Shown one piece after another: positions 1 to 6,935 of a DNA stretch of 19,632 bases. The notes under the pieces are model-generated. The model was not told where the DNA came from. It saw nothing but the letters and a program-made list of their open reading frames with translations, and searched no databases. Numbering within the stretch: position 1 is the stretch's first letter; each line of letters opens with the position of its first letter. The translations under genes and the position numbers were made by a program. Origin of the DNA: Armatimonadota bacterium (GTDB lineage: Bacteria > Armatimonadota > Fimbriimonadia > Fimbriimonadales > ATM1); contig RFHN01000052.1 in assembly GCA_003695835.1 (NCBI GenBank), forward strand, positions 1 to 19,632, read 5' to 3'.

Positions 1-365
1 CACCCGATCTCGTCCGCCTTCTTCAAAAGGGCGTCGAACTTGATCGAACGGTTGCACTCGACGCAGGGGTTCGGCGTCCGACCGGCGACGTAGTCGTCGA
101 GAAACGGTTGGATCACCTTCTCCCGGAACTCTTCGCGGAAGTTGAGGACGTAGTACGGGATGCCGAGGGCCCTGGCCACGCGCCGGGCGTCCTCTACGGC
201 GCCGAGGGAGCAACAACCGGAGTGGCGGGGGTCCGTTTGGCTTTCCTGCCAGATCTGCATCGTGACTCCGATGACCTCGTACCCCTGTTGCACCAAGAGG
301 GCGGCGGCGACGCTGCTGTCAACGCCGCCGGACATCGCAACCAGAACGGTGGGCCGTCGAGACAT
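1..365 (-). CDS. mnmA: tRNA-specific 2-thiouridylase MnmA, N-terminal part (cut by window edge)
   Basis: MnmA activates U34 of tRNA Glu, Gln and Lys by adenylation and inserts sulfur to give 2-thiouridine in the cytoplasm. Translating the minus strand from the ATG at 365-363 gives about 121 residues before the window ends. The PP-loop ATP-pyrophosphatase motif SGGVDSS lies at residues 12-18, a GCCSLGAVEDA stretch typical of the family at 50-60, and the NPCVECN motif near 99-105 carries the catalytic cysteine (C101). The rest, including the second active-site cysteine, lies outside the window. The start is 19 nt after the stop of the VKOR-DsbA gene on the same strand, so the two are probably co-transcribed. 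No strong ribosome-binding site is visible before this ATG. The family call is secure. Confidence 0.95.
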   Translation of the reverse strand, partial: MSRRPTVLVAMSGGVDSSVAAALLVQQGYEVIGVTMQIWQESQTDPRHSGCCSLGAVEDARRVARALGIPYYVLNFREEFREKVIQPFLDDYVAGRTPNPCVECNRSIKFDALLKKADEIG

Positions 366-384
366 CGGGAAAAGTTGTGTTATT

Positions 385-1542
385 CTACCCGACCGATCGG
401 ACTGCAGCCTGGAATTCCGGTCCTTCCACGATGTCCCGAATCATCCCACCGGTTGCCCAGAGCACCTTTTTGCCGCCGCCCTCGGTCGGAAGTAGGATGA
501 AGAAGTACGGCGTACTGTCCACGCCGAGCGAGGCCGCGTCGGTCATGTCTTTGGCAACGGGCTGAAGGAGCGTGCGCAGGCGATCGGGATCTTGCAGCGC
601 ATTCCCCATTTCCTCGGGAGAGATCTCCACGAGTTGCGCGATTTGCTGTATGTGGATGAGGCTTTCCTCGTCTTGGGCGGCCAAGAAGGTGTCTACGAAC
701 GTCCAAAACTTGTCGGGATGCTTCTCGTAGACGTACTCGGCGGCAGCCGCCGCGTAGCGGGCGAAGGGATGGAGGTTTTGCAGCGGGAAGTGCCTGAGAA
801 CGAGGCGCACCTTGCCGTTCAGCGCGCCGTCGAGTTGTTTCTTGAGCCAAGCGTGCTCGCTGGCGCAGGTTGGGCAGTACAGGTCGGAGAACTCAACGAT
901 CGTGATCGGTGCGTCCGGGTTGCCGTAGACGTGTCGCTCGTCGCCGAGAATCCTCTTGAGTAGTTCGGCTTGCTCTCCCTCCGGGCGAATCACTTCGCCT
1001 GAAGTGGAAGCCTTGAGGCTCTGGACGCTGCTCGAGCCGAACCCTACCGCCGCAGCCACGGAGAGGCCGAGCAGGCCCATGTAGAGCGCGTAGTGAAGCG
1101 ACTTCGCGCCCTCCCCGCTACTGAGCATCCCAAACGTATGAACGAGGAAGAGCACGGTCATTGTCGTCGCGCTCGCAAGGCACCACACACAGGTGGCGTC
1201 CAGGATCCGCACGGACCAGACAATTAGGCCCAGGGAAATCGCCGTGCCGAGAGCGCTGACAAGCCACATCGCATTGCCGAGGCGCGGGGACTGAGCCGGC
1301 CCCAGCACCGCCCTCGCGAAAGCCATGATCGCCAGCCCAAGGTAGGCGAGCGCGCCGTAGAACGCGATCGGAATGCCCAGAAACATGCTGTTCTTCGGTT
1401 TGGCGATCTCGTCGCATCCGCTCTGGGCGGCTCCGCAGGGCAGGCTCACGCCCGCGTAGTGGTGAATGCCGATGTAGAGGGCGATGAAAAGCCCTATGCA
1501 GGCAAGGAGGAAAACGATTCGGTTGGCCCATTCCGCGCGCAT
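385..1542 (-). CDS. VKOR-DsbA fusion: membrane disulfide-bond-forming protein
   Basis: This 385-residue protein joins a vitamin K epoxide reductase (VKOR) membrane domain to a periplasmic DsbA-like thioredoxin domain. In this family electrons pass from substrate thiols to the thioredoxin CxxC, then the VKOR cysteines, then quinone. Hydrophobic segments occur at about 8-28, 55-79, 91-111, 122-140 and 150-170. The loop cysteine pair is C36/C43 and the quinone-side CVWC is at 118-121. The DsbA domain starts near residue 200 with a CPTC motif at 223-226 (in SDLYCPTC) and a likely cis-proline loop at STPYFF near the C-terminus. All expected redox cysteines are present. It lies directly upstream of mnmA. 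The ATG has no Shine-Dalgarno sequence but a perfect TATAAT sits 8 nt upstream, suggesting a leaderless transcript. One protein can do the work of separate DsbA and DsbB. Confidence 0.93.
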   Translation of the reverse strand: MRAEWANRIVFLLACIGLFIALYIGIHHYAGVSLPCGAAQSGCDEIAKPKNSMFLGIPIAFYGALAYLGLAIMAFARAVLGPAQSPRLGNAMWLVSALGTAISLGLIVWSVRILDATCVWCLASATTMTVLFLVHTFGMLSSGEGAKSLHYALYMGLLGLSVAAAVGFGSSSVQSLKASTSGEVIRPEGEQAELLKRILGDERHVYGNPDAPITIVEFSDLYCPTCASEHAWLKKQLDGALNGKVRLVLRHFPLQNLHPFARYAAAAAEYVYEKHPDKFWTFVDTFLAAQDEESLIHIQQIAQLVEISPEEMGNALQDPDRLRTLLQPVAKDMTDAASLGVDSTPYFFILLPTEGGGKKVLWATGGMIRDIVEGPEFQAAVRSVG

Positions 1543-1550
1543 CTCGGCGG

Positions 1551-1556
1551 ATTATA
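1551..1556 (-). promoter_or_regulatory. -10 element (TATAAT) for a leaderless VKOR-DsbA/mnmA transcript
   Basis: On the minus strand a perfect TATAAT ends 8 nt before the ATG at 1542. Transcription normally starts about 6-8 nt after a -10 box, so the RNA would begin at or next to the start codon. I see no TTGACA-like -35 at 16-18 nt spacing and no ribosome-binding site. The hexamer is seen; the leaderless reading is inference, supported by the same geometry at six other genes here. Confidence 0.55.
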
Positions 1557-1590
1557 CGACGATTGGGCGCGCGCCGCTCCACACCGGGGT

Positions 1591-1740
1591 GGAACCTGTA
1601 ACGCGAACGGGTCTTCAGACGTTTAAACAAATGCGCATGTCCTCCGGGGGTCGAAGCCGTCCCTCGCCGCAAGGCGGGGAGGAAACTCGACCCTCGTTTT
1701 CTTTGCCGAGGGGCGCTGGGAACGCCTTCGGGAACCGTTT
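1591..1740 (+). promoter_or_regulatory. Leader/promoter region of the first ECF sigma gene with two hairpins and two GGAACC motifs
   Basis: This is most of the 248-nt gap between the divergent VKOR-DsbA and sigma genes. GGAACC occurs at 1591-1596, followed 15 nt later by TCTT, and again at 1731-1736; GGAAC-type -35 elements are typical of ECF-controlled promoters, so autoregulation is possible. Between them are two short inverted repeats: 1662-1668 with 1673-1679 (7 bp, one G-U, closed by a GCAA tetraloop of GNRA type) and 1691-1696 with 1707-1712 (6 bp). The motifs are seen; a regulatory role is inference. I see no gene here. Confidence 0.3.
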
Positions 1741-1790
1741 CGGCCCCTGGTTTGTTGAAAGAAGTGGAGGCGGTTCTTGCCGAAGAGAGA

Positions 1791-2405
1791 ATGGAAATTG
1801 GAATGAGCCAGGACGGAATGAGCGCGGAAGCCTTGTTCACCGAACTAACGGAGCGCTCGTACAAGAAGGTCTTCAACTTAGCCTACCGGCTGTCGGGAAA
1901 TCGTGCAGACGCGGAGGACCTCACTCAAGAAGCGTACGTCCGCGCCTTCCGCAGCTTCGATTCCTATGATCCCTCGAAACCTTTCGAAAACTGGATTTTC
2001 CGCATTGTTTCGAGGCTTTTCTTGGATCTTCTCCGCTATCGTCGCCGACGAGTGAAAACGGTTTCCTTCGACGCGCCGATGCAGGCGGACGGGGCTGACG
2101 ACGACGTCTACTTCGATTCCGCAGATGAGCGCGAGAACCCGGAAGAAGTCCTCGTAAACAATTCGCTGAGCGAAGCGATGGAGTGGGCTCTTTCCACGCT
2201 CTCGGACGAGCATCGCACTCTGGTGGTCCTCGCCGATATTCAGGGACTTCCCTACGCGGAGATCTCGGAGATCATCGGCGCGCCGGTTGGCACCATTCGA
2301 AGCCGTTTGCATCGCATCCACAAGACGCTGCGGGCCCGGCTGACCGAATGGGAGGAGCGCCACGCGCTGCAACCGGGCGGTGCGGTACCGGTGCTGCAGT
2401 CGTAG
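1791..2405 (+). CDS. ECF-type RNA polymerase sigma factor (first)
   Basis: An extracytoplasmic-function sigma-70 protein of about 204 residues. Region 2 begins with YKKVFNLAYRLSGNRADAEDLTQEAYVRAF-type sequence (the conserved DAEDLTQEA core and FENWIFRI follow), and region 4 holds the helix-turn-helix around GLPYAEISEIIGAPVGTIRSRL. An acidic linker (AD-rich, about residues 88-110) separates them. There is no region 1 or 3, as usual for ECF factors. The start is uncertain: a TTG at 1752 and ATGs at 1791, 1803 and 1818 are all in frame. I chose 1791 because GAAGAGAGA directly precedes it; 1818 has a GGACGG upstream and is a good alternative. No anti-sigma gene is adjacent; hppD follows after 61 nt. 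The leader carries hairpins and GGAACC motifs that may mean self-control. Family certain, regulon unknown. Confidence 0.9.
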   Translation: MEIGMSQDGMSAEALFTELTERSYKKVFNLAYRLSGNRADAEDLTQEAYVRAFRSFDSYDPSKPFENWIFRIVSRLFLDLLRYRRRRVKTVSFDAPMQADGADDDVYFDSADERENPEEVLVNNSLSEAMEWALSTLSDEHRTLVVLADIQGLPYAEISEIIGAPVGTIRSRLHRIHKTLRARLTEWEERHALQPGGAVPVLQS

Positions 2406-2466
2406 GCTTCGGCCCGCGTTCTGCCCATTCCGGGTATCCTTATAAGCAGCACGGAGGATAGAGACC

Positions 2467-3561
2467 ATGGCTGACACGTTCCCGATTCGAGACATTGATC
2501 ACGTTCGTTTTTTCTGCGGCAACGCCAAGCACACGGCGGAGTGGTATCGCCGAATCTTTGGGTTTGACATCATCGCCTACAGCGGCCTGGAGACCGGTTC
2601 GAAGAACGAGGCAGCCTATCTGCTTCAACAGGGTTCGATTCGACTGCTCCTCTGCTCTCCCCTCGTTCCGGACCATCCGATCGCCGAGATGCTTGGTCGT
2701 CACGGGGACTTCGTCCGAGACATCGCGATGGAAGTGGACGATGTGGATGAAGCGTTTGCCAAGGCGACGGAGAGAGGCGCCGAGCCTGCCTATGAACCAA
2801 AGACTTTGGAAGACGATTTTGGAAAGGTCCGAATCGCGGGCATCAAGACCTACGGAGACGTCATCCACAGCTTTGTGAACCGAGACCAGTACTCCGGCCT
2901 TTTTATGCCGACCTTCCAGCCCAAGAATCGCCCAGGAAACTCAGTCGGGCTCGAGTTCATTGATCACATCGTCGGCAACGTCGAGTGGAACGGAATGAAC
3001 AAGTGGGTCGAGTGGTACAAGAACGTCCTGGGCTTCGAGCAGCTTGTGCACTTCGACGACAAGGACATCTCTACGGAGTACACGGCGCTCATGTCGAAGG
3101 TAATGCAGTCGGGCAACGGTCGAATCAAATTCCCGATCAACGAGCCTGCCGAGGGCAAGAAGAAGTCTCAGATCGAGGAGTACTTGGAATTCCATGGCGG
3201 CGCTGGCGTGCAGCACATCGCGATGCACACCAGCAACATCATCGAAACGATCAAGAAGCTCCGCGAGAACGACGTGGAGTTCCTCTATGTGCCGGAGACG
3301 TACTACGACGACGTCCTCGACCGCGTCGGCCAGATTGACGAACCGATTGCGGCGCTCAAGGAACTGGGCATCCTCGTGGACCGGGACGACGAGGGGTATC
3401 TGCTGCAGTTGTTCACGCGTCCGATCGAAGACCGGCCCACTCTGTTCTTTGAGATCATCCAGCGAAAGGGTGCGAAGTCGTTCGGCAAGGGCAACTTCAA
3501 GGCTCTGTTCGAGGCCATCGAGCGCGAGCAGATGCGTCGCGGTACGCTGGAAAGGGCGTGA
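2467..3561 (+). CDS. hppD: 4-hydroxyphenylpyruvate dioxygenase
   Basis: This Fe(II) enzyme converts 4-hydroxyphenylpyruvate to homogentisate with O2 in tyrosine catabolism. The 364 residues match the usual bacterial length and form two VOC/glyoxalase-like halves (about 8-145 and 162-345). The 2-His-1-carboxylate iron ligands are all recognisable: H167 in IDHIVGN, H250 in VQHIAMH, and E329 in LFFEIIQR. The conserved C-terminal signature GNFKALFEAIE lies near 342-352. The ATG at 2467 has a strong GGAGGA ribosome-binding site at 2453-2458, 8 nt upstream. A TATAAG at 2441-2446 or TATCCT at 2435-2440 could be its -10 box, giving a transcript with a short leader. No other tyrosine or homogentisate genes are nearby; the next gene, an M16 protease, is 27 nt downstream and seems to have its own promoter. 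Confidence 0.97.
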   Translation: MADTFPIRDIDHVRFFCGNAKHTAEWYRRIFGFDIIAYSGLETGSKNEAAYLLQQGSIRLLLCSPLVPDHPIAEMLGRHGDFVRDIAMEVDDVDEAFAKATERGAEPAYEPKTLEDDFGKVRIAGIKTYGDVIHSFVNRDQYSGLFMPTFQPKNRPGNSVGLEFIDHIVGNVEWNGMNKWVEWYKNVLGFEQLVHFDDKDISTEYTALMSKVMQSGNGRIKFPINEPAEGKKKSQIEEYLEFHGGAGVQHIAMHTSNIIETIKKLRENDVEFLYVPETYYDDVLDRVGQIDEPIAALKELGILVDRDDEGYLLQLFTRPIEDRPTLFFEIIQRKGAKSFGKGNFKALFEAIEREQMRRGTLERA

Positions 3562-3573
3562 CGGCTCGTCGGG

Positions 3574-3579
3574 TACTCT
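3574..3579 (+). promoter_or_regulatory. TANNNT -10-like element 9 nt before the M16 protease start
   Basis: TACTCT ends 9 nt before the ATG at 3589, in the 27-nt gap after hppD. There is no Shine-Dalgarno sequence in that gap. The spacing matches the leaderless-promoter geometry seen at the VKOR-DsbA and RpoD-like genes. The match to the consensus is only TANNNT, so as a single site it is weak. Confidence 0.35.
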
Positions 3580-3588
3580 CCGCGCTTC

Positions 3589-4818
3589 ATGCCTGAGATT
3601 ATTCGTACCGTTCTTCCGAACGGGGTTCGCATCGTCGCCGAGCCGTTTGACACCGTTCAGACGGCGGCACTCGGGATCTGGTGCCTCACAGGGAGCCGCC
3701 TGGAAACCGACCGCCAGGCTGGAATCAGCCACGTCATCGAGCACATGCTTTTCAAGGGAACCGAGCGGCGGACGGCTCAGCAGATCGCGGAAGAGATCGA
3801 GGGACGAGGCGGGTACCTGAACGCGTTCACAAACCGCGAGGTCACGTGCTACTACGCTCGCGTCCTCTCGGAGGACGTCCTCGCCGCGCTTGACGTCTTG
3901 AGCGACATGCTGCTCCACTCCCTGTTCGACCCGGACGAGCTCGAAAAGGAGAAACGGGTCATCCAAGAAGAGATCCGGAAATACGAGGACAGCCCGGAAG
4001 AGCTGGTGCACGACCTGCATGCGCAGAACCGCTGGGCGAACCACCCGCTCGGTCGTCCGATCATCGGAACGCACGAGACAGTTGGTTCCTTCACTCGAGA
4101 CGACTGCCTCGCGTTTTTGCGGGAACGGTATGTGGCGGGCAAAATCGTCGTGGCGATTGCCGGGAGCTTCGATCCCAAGGAGTTCGAACGGGCTGTGGCG
4201 GAGCAACTCGAGCCTCTCTCTGGGGATTTCGAGTTGCCGAGCGAACCCCCGCCCGTCGTCTCCGATGGTGAGCACTTCCTCGAGCGGGAAGTCGAACAGG
4301 TTCACTTCTGCATCGGCGGCGAAGGGCCGAATGCTTATGACGAGGACCGATACGCGATGTCGGTGCTGGACGGCATCCTTGGCGACGGGATGAGCAGCCG
4401 GCTTTTCCGGAAAATACGGGAAGAGCGTGGGCTTGCGTATGCCATCGGTTCCTATCGCTCGGCCTATCGCGAGGCTGGGGCTTTTACGGTTTTCGGCGGC
4501 ACGAGCAAGGAGACGTTCGACGAGGTGCGCGATCTCGTGCGGGCGGAACTGGTGAAACTTCGCACCGAGGACGTGCCCAGCGACGAATTGGAACGGGCCA
4601 AGAAGTCCATCAAAGGCTCTATCGTCATGGCTCAGGAAGCGACCGCAAACCGGATGCGCCGCATCGCAGCGAACGAGCTGATGTTCGAGCGGGACGTGCC
4701 GATCGAGGAGATCGTGCAGCAGATCGAAAGCACGTCCGCTTCTGACATCCGGCGTCTTGCCGAACAGTACCTCGACCCAGACGCGCTGACGACGACCGCG
4801 ATTCTCCCCGCGGGATAA
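3589..4818 (+). CDS. M16 family zinc metalloprotease (processing-peptidase-like)
   Basis: A 409-residue single-subunit member of the M16/pitrilysin family, the group containing mitochondrial processing peptidase beta and bacterial YmxG-like proteases. The inverted zinc motif HxxEH is intact: H48-V-I-E51-H52, followed by MLFKGT. The distal glutamate ligand is in the IQEEIRKYEDSP segment (E128, about 75 residues on). The C-terminal half has the conserved glycine-rich LGDGMSSRLFRKIREERGLAY and a YAIGSYRSAY stretch, where the substrate-binding R/Y pair lies. No signal peptide is visible, so it is probably cytoplasmic. Both domains are complete. It follows hppD by 27 nt with no ribosome-binding site. 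Its substrate cannot be told from sequence. Confidence 0.94.
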   Translation: MPEIIRTVLPNGVRIVAEPFDTVQTAALGIWCLTGSRLETDRQAGISHVIEHMLFKGTERRTAQQIAEEIEGRGGYLNAFTNREVTCYYARVLSEDVLAALDVLSDMLLHSLFDPDELEKEKRVIQEEIRKYEDSPEELVHDLHAQNRWANHPLGRPIIGTHETVGSFTRDDCLAFLRERYVAGKIVVAIAGSFDPKEFERAVAEQLEPLSGDFELPSEPPPVVSDGEHFLEREVEQVHFCIGGEGPNAYDEDRYAMSVLDGILGDGMSSRLFRKIREERGLAYAIGSYRSAYREAGAFTVFGGTSKETFDEVRDLVRAELVKLRTEDVPSDELERAKKSIKGSIVMAQEATANRMRRIAANELMFERDVPIEEIVQQIESTSASDIRRLAEQYLDPDALTTTAILPAG

Positions 4819-4847
4819 CGCGCGCTAAGGAGGAGTTTTCCACAGAC

Positions 4848-4872
4848 TTGACACGCGCGAATCGAGTATGAT
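4848..4872 (+). promoter_or_regulatory. Promoter-like TTGACA and TATGAT upstream of the second ECF sigma gene (abnormal spacing)
   Basis: The 105-nt gap between the M16 gene and the second ECF gene holds a perfect TTGACA (4848-4853) and a near-consensus TATGAT (4867-4872). They are only 13 nt apart, too short for a standard sigma-70 promoter, so either one box works with another partner or one is coincidental. TATGAT alone could serve as the -10, giving a leader of about 45 nt to the GTG at 4924. An unused AAGGAGG is also present at 4827-4833. Confidence 0.35.
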
Positions 4873-4923
4873 AGCGACCGGAGCAAGCGCCGACGAAATG
4901 ATGGGGAACAAGGGGGTATAGCC

Positions 4924-5499
4924 GTGACAAAACGAAGCGAGGAGCCGAAGACTCTCGTGGAGCGCTTGTCGTCAGGCGATGGCGAGGCCATCGAGGATTT
5001 CTTCAACCTGTACTACGAGAGGATCTTCAAATATACGTACAGAATGCTGAACAATCCCGCCGACGCAGAGGATGCGACGCAGGAGACGTTCATCCGAGCG
5101 TTGCGAAGGTGCGGCGACGTCCGATCGGACAACGCGCTCACTCACTGGCTGTTCCGCATCGCGCACAACCTCTGCGTTGACAAGCGACGGCAACAGCCCT
5201 TGGTGGAACTGCCGCCCGACTTGCCGATCGGCCAATCGGAGGACCGCGCGGCGACACGACTGTCCGTTCGCCAGGCCTTGATGGAGCTTCCCGCGGACTA
5301 TGTGGACCCGCTCATTCTCTGCGACGTGCAAGAGGTGACGGCCAACGAAGCGGCGGAGATCTTGGGTATATCCGTGCCCGCGCTGAAGTCCCGCCTGTAC
5401 CGCGGGCGAAGCGCCCTCCGTCAGCGGCTCAGCAGTGTCATCGGGCAGCAAGGCGAGGAGCAGGAGAAAAAGAAGAAAAAGCGGAGAAAATCGAAATGA
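4924..5499 (+). CDS. ECF-type RNA polymerase sigma factor (second), with lysine-rich tail
   Basis: A 191-residue ECF sigma factor. Region 2 covers about residues 25-95 (YRMLNNPADAEDATQETFIRAL, then THWLFRIAHNLCVDKRR) and region 4 about 112-172, with the helix-turn-helix in EVTANEAAEILGISVPALKSRLYRGR. The last 18 residues are a basic, low-complexity tail (EEQEKKKKKKRRKSK-like) encoded by an A-rich stretch at 5459-5498; this is not part of the family fold. The GTG start has an AGGGGG ribosome-binding site 8 nt upstream (4910-4915). Its stop overlaps the ATG of the anti-sigma-like gene by 4 nt (ATGA), which usually means translational coupling and a sigma/regulator pair. dnaN then follows in the same run of genes. 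Confidence 0.93.
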   Translation: MTKRSEEPKTLVERLSSGDGEAIEDFFNLYYERIFKYTYRMLNNPADAEDATQETFIRALRRCGDVRSDNALTHWLFRIAHNLCVDKRRQQPLVELPPDLPIGQSEDRAATRLSVRQALMELPADYVDPLILCDVQEVTANEAAEILGISVPALKSRLYRGRSALRQRLSSVIGQQGEEQEKKKKKRRKSK

Positions 5500-5807
5500 A
5501 AGGTATTGATCCGATGTTGCTGGTTGGCCTGTTTGTGGACGGCGAATTGCCTGCTGAGGCTGCTTCGGCGTTCATGGAGCTCATGCACGACGACCCGCAA
5601 TTGGCGAGGGCGGTGGAAGAGGCTCGTGAAACGAAGGAGATGCTGAAGGATGCGCTCGCCGTAGAAGGGCCGACGGAGGAGCAGAAGGAGAGGGCGCGCA
5701 ACCGGATCTTGGCTGTCGCCTTCCAGGAAGGATTCCGATGGCGCTACCATTTCGGCGGACAGATGGAGCTGCCACTCGATGGGCAACTGAAATTGATCAA
5801 TGAGTAA
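5496..5807 (+). CDS. Small soluble anti-sigma-factor-like protein
   Basis: 103 residues. The N-terminal part (LLVGLFVDGELPAEAASAFMELMHDDPQLA) resembles the start of bacterial anti-sigma factors, with the LxxYLDGEL-like opening, then a helical, acidic stretch to about residue 70. It lacks the HxxxCxxC motif of zinc-binding (ZAS) anti-sigma factors, has no cysteine at all and no transmembrane segment, so it would act in the cytoplasm. It overlaps the ECF gene by 4 nt upstream, and its reading frame runs into the sequence just before dnaN. The position is the main support for an anti-sigma role; the sequence similarity is short and by eye. The last 30 residues are unlike anything I recognise. 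Confidence 0.65.
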   Translation: MKGIDPMLLVGLFVDGELPAEAASAFMELMHDDPQLARAVEEARETKEMLKDALAVEGPTEEQKERARNRILAVAFQEGFRWRYHFGGQMELPLDGQLKLINE

Positions 5808-5813
5808 GGAGGA
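5806..5813 (+). promoter_or_regulatory. Shine-Dalgarno sequence that decides the dnaN start
   Basis: AAGGAGGA lies 10 nt before the GTG at 5824 and overlaps the stop codon of the anti-sigma-like gene. The in-frame ATG at 5800 is upstream of this site and has no ribosome-binding site of its own. The site therefore favours GTG-5824, and translation of the upstream gene would run through it. Confidence 0.7.
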
Positions 5814-5823
5814 GCGAGAGAAA

Positions 5824-6933
5824 GTGATCTTGGATTGTCCGAGAAAGGAGTTACTCGAAGCCGTGCAACTTGCCGGCACGCCTGCCACCGGCAGGCAGAC
5901 CACGATCCCGATCTTCGGCAGCTTGCTGGTCGAGGCGAAGGACAACCAACTGAGACTCGTAGGGTGTGACGGCGAAATGTGGGTCGAGCGCGTCGTCCCC
6001 TCGATGGTGACCGAAACCGGAACGGTTACTCTCAATGCTCGGCTGCTCCAAGACATCTTGGGAAGACTTCCTGACGGCGACGTGCACCTCGAGCAGACGA
6101 ACTCATCCTCCGTCCTCATGTCCCTCGGACACTCCGACTTTAAGATGGTCGTTGGCAATCACCCGGACGATTTCCCCACGGTACCGGGCGTCGCCGCCTC
6201 GGCCCAGATCTCCCTTGGATTCGAAGCGTTCCGTGAAGCGGTGGAGAGCGTCAAGTTCGCGGTCGCTCCGGAAACGCAAGGTCGGCCGATCCTCACCGGC
6301 ATCCTGTTCTCGTATGACGGAGAAAAGCTGCACACGGTTGCAACGGACACCCACCGATTGGCCGTCCACTCGAAGCCGTTCTCGTCCATCGGAGACACCG
6401 TAGACGCTGTCATCCCGCTCCGCGCCCTCAACGTCATCGAGCGGCTGCCGGTGCCGGATGACGCAGAGATCGTCCTCACGCTGGGCGAGGGCAAAGTAGT
6501 CGTCGAGACGGATGGCGCGAAGGTGGTTTCCCAGCTGCTCGAAGGAAACTTCCCTCCCTATCAGCGGGTGATCCCGGATTCGTACATCCGCAGATGGGTC
6601 ATCGCCCGCGAGGAGTTGACCGACGCCCTTAGGCGGGAGCTCATCCTTGCCAAGGAGAACTCGAACCGCATCATCCTTTCGTCTTCCGGCGACCGGCTGG
6701 AGATGCGCGCCCGTAGCGAAGGATTGGGCGAAGCCACGGACGTTCTCGACATCGTGGCGGAAGGAGACGACCTGGAAATCGCCTTCAACGGGCGGTACCT
6801 GCTCGACGCGCTCGAGGCGATGAAGAGCGAGTCCGTCTCCCTGGAGCTGACGGAGAACGACCGTCCTGCCGTCCTCAAGCCGGCGGAGGAAGACCCAAGC
6901 TTCCTTTGCGTCATCATGCCGATGGCGATGTAG
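5824..6933 (+). CDS. dnaN: DNA polymerase III beta subunit (sliding clamp)
   Basis: The clamp forms a ring around DNA and tethers polymerase III and other replication and repair proteins. From the GTG the protein has 369 residues, the standard length, with three clamp repeats of about 120 residues each. Recognisable features include CPRKELLEAVQLAG at the start, PIFGSLLVEA, the GNHPDDFPTVP block near the end of domain 1, ATDTHRLAV in domain 2, GNFPPYQRVIP at the domain 2/3 boundary, and a terminal IMPM motif. I prefer GTG-5824 over ATG-5800 because the family begins right at this point (a short beta strand followed by the REHLL-like helix) and because of the AAGGAGGA just upstream; the earlier start would add an eight-residue charged extension. 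It lies in an operon with an ECF sigma and anti-sigma-like gene, not next to dnaA or recF in this window. A PaaK-like gene starts 2 nt after its stop. Confidence 0.97.
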   Translation: MILDCPRKELLEAVQLAGTPATGRQTTIPIFGSLLVEAKDNQLRLVGCDGEMWVERVVPSMVTETGTVTLNARLLQDILGRLPDGDVHLEQTNSSSVLMSLGHSDFKMVVGNHPDDFPTVPGVAASAQISLGFEAFREAVESVKFAVAPETQGRPILTGILFSYDGEKLHTVATDTHRLAVHSKPFSSIGDTVDAVIPLRALNVIERLPVPDDAEIVLTLGEGKVVVETDGAKVVSQLLEGNFPPYQRVIPDSYIRRWVIAREELTDALRRELILAKENSNRIILSSSGDRLEMRARSEGLGEATDVLDIVAEGDDLEIAFNGRYLLDALEAMKSESVSLELTENDRPAVLKPAEEDPSFLCVIMPMAM

Positions 6934-6935
6934 CG

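Noticed and set aside
385..1542. Possible defense or toxin system around the VKOR-DsbA/mnmA genes
   Set aside because: Both genes are well-known housekeeping functions with intact catalytic residues, and no defense or toxin-like gene is next to them.
2941..4305. 454-codon open frame on the minus strand
   Set aside because: Antisense to hppD and the M16 gene, whose catalytic residues are intact. Composition is atypical for a globular protein.
4827..4833. AAGGAGG as a ribosome-binding site for a hidden gene after the M16 stop
   Set aside because: No start codon at proper distance opens more than a few codons; the nearest TTG frame ends after seven codons.
4848..4872. Standard sigma-70 promoter made of TTGACA and TATGAT
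   Set aside because: The 13-nt spacer is too short for a normal promoter, so it is listed only as a promoter-like region and not as a firm site.
5800..5823. dnaN start at ATG-5800
   Set aside because: It lies upstream of the AAGGAGGA site, lacks its own ribosome-binding site, and adds eight charged residues before the family's usual N-terminus.
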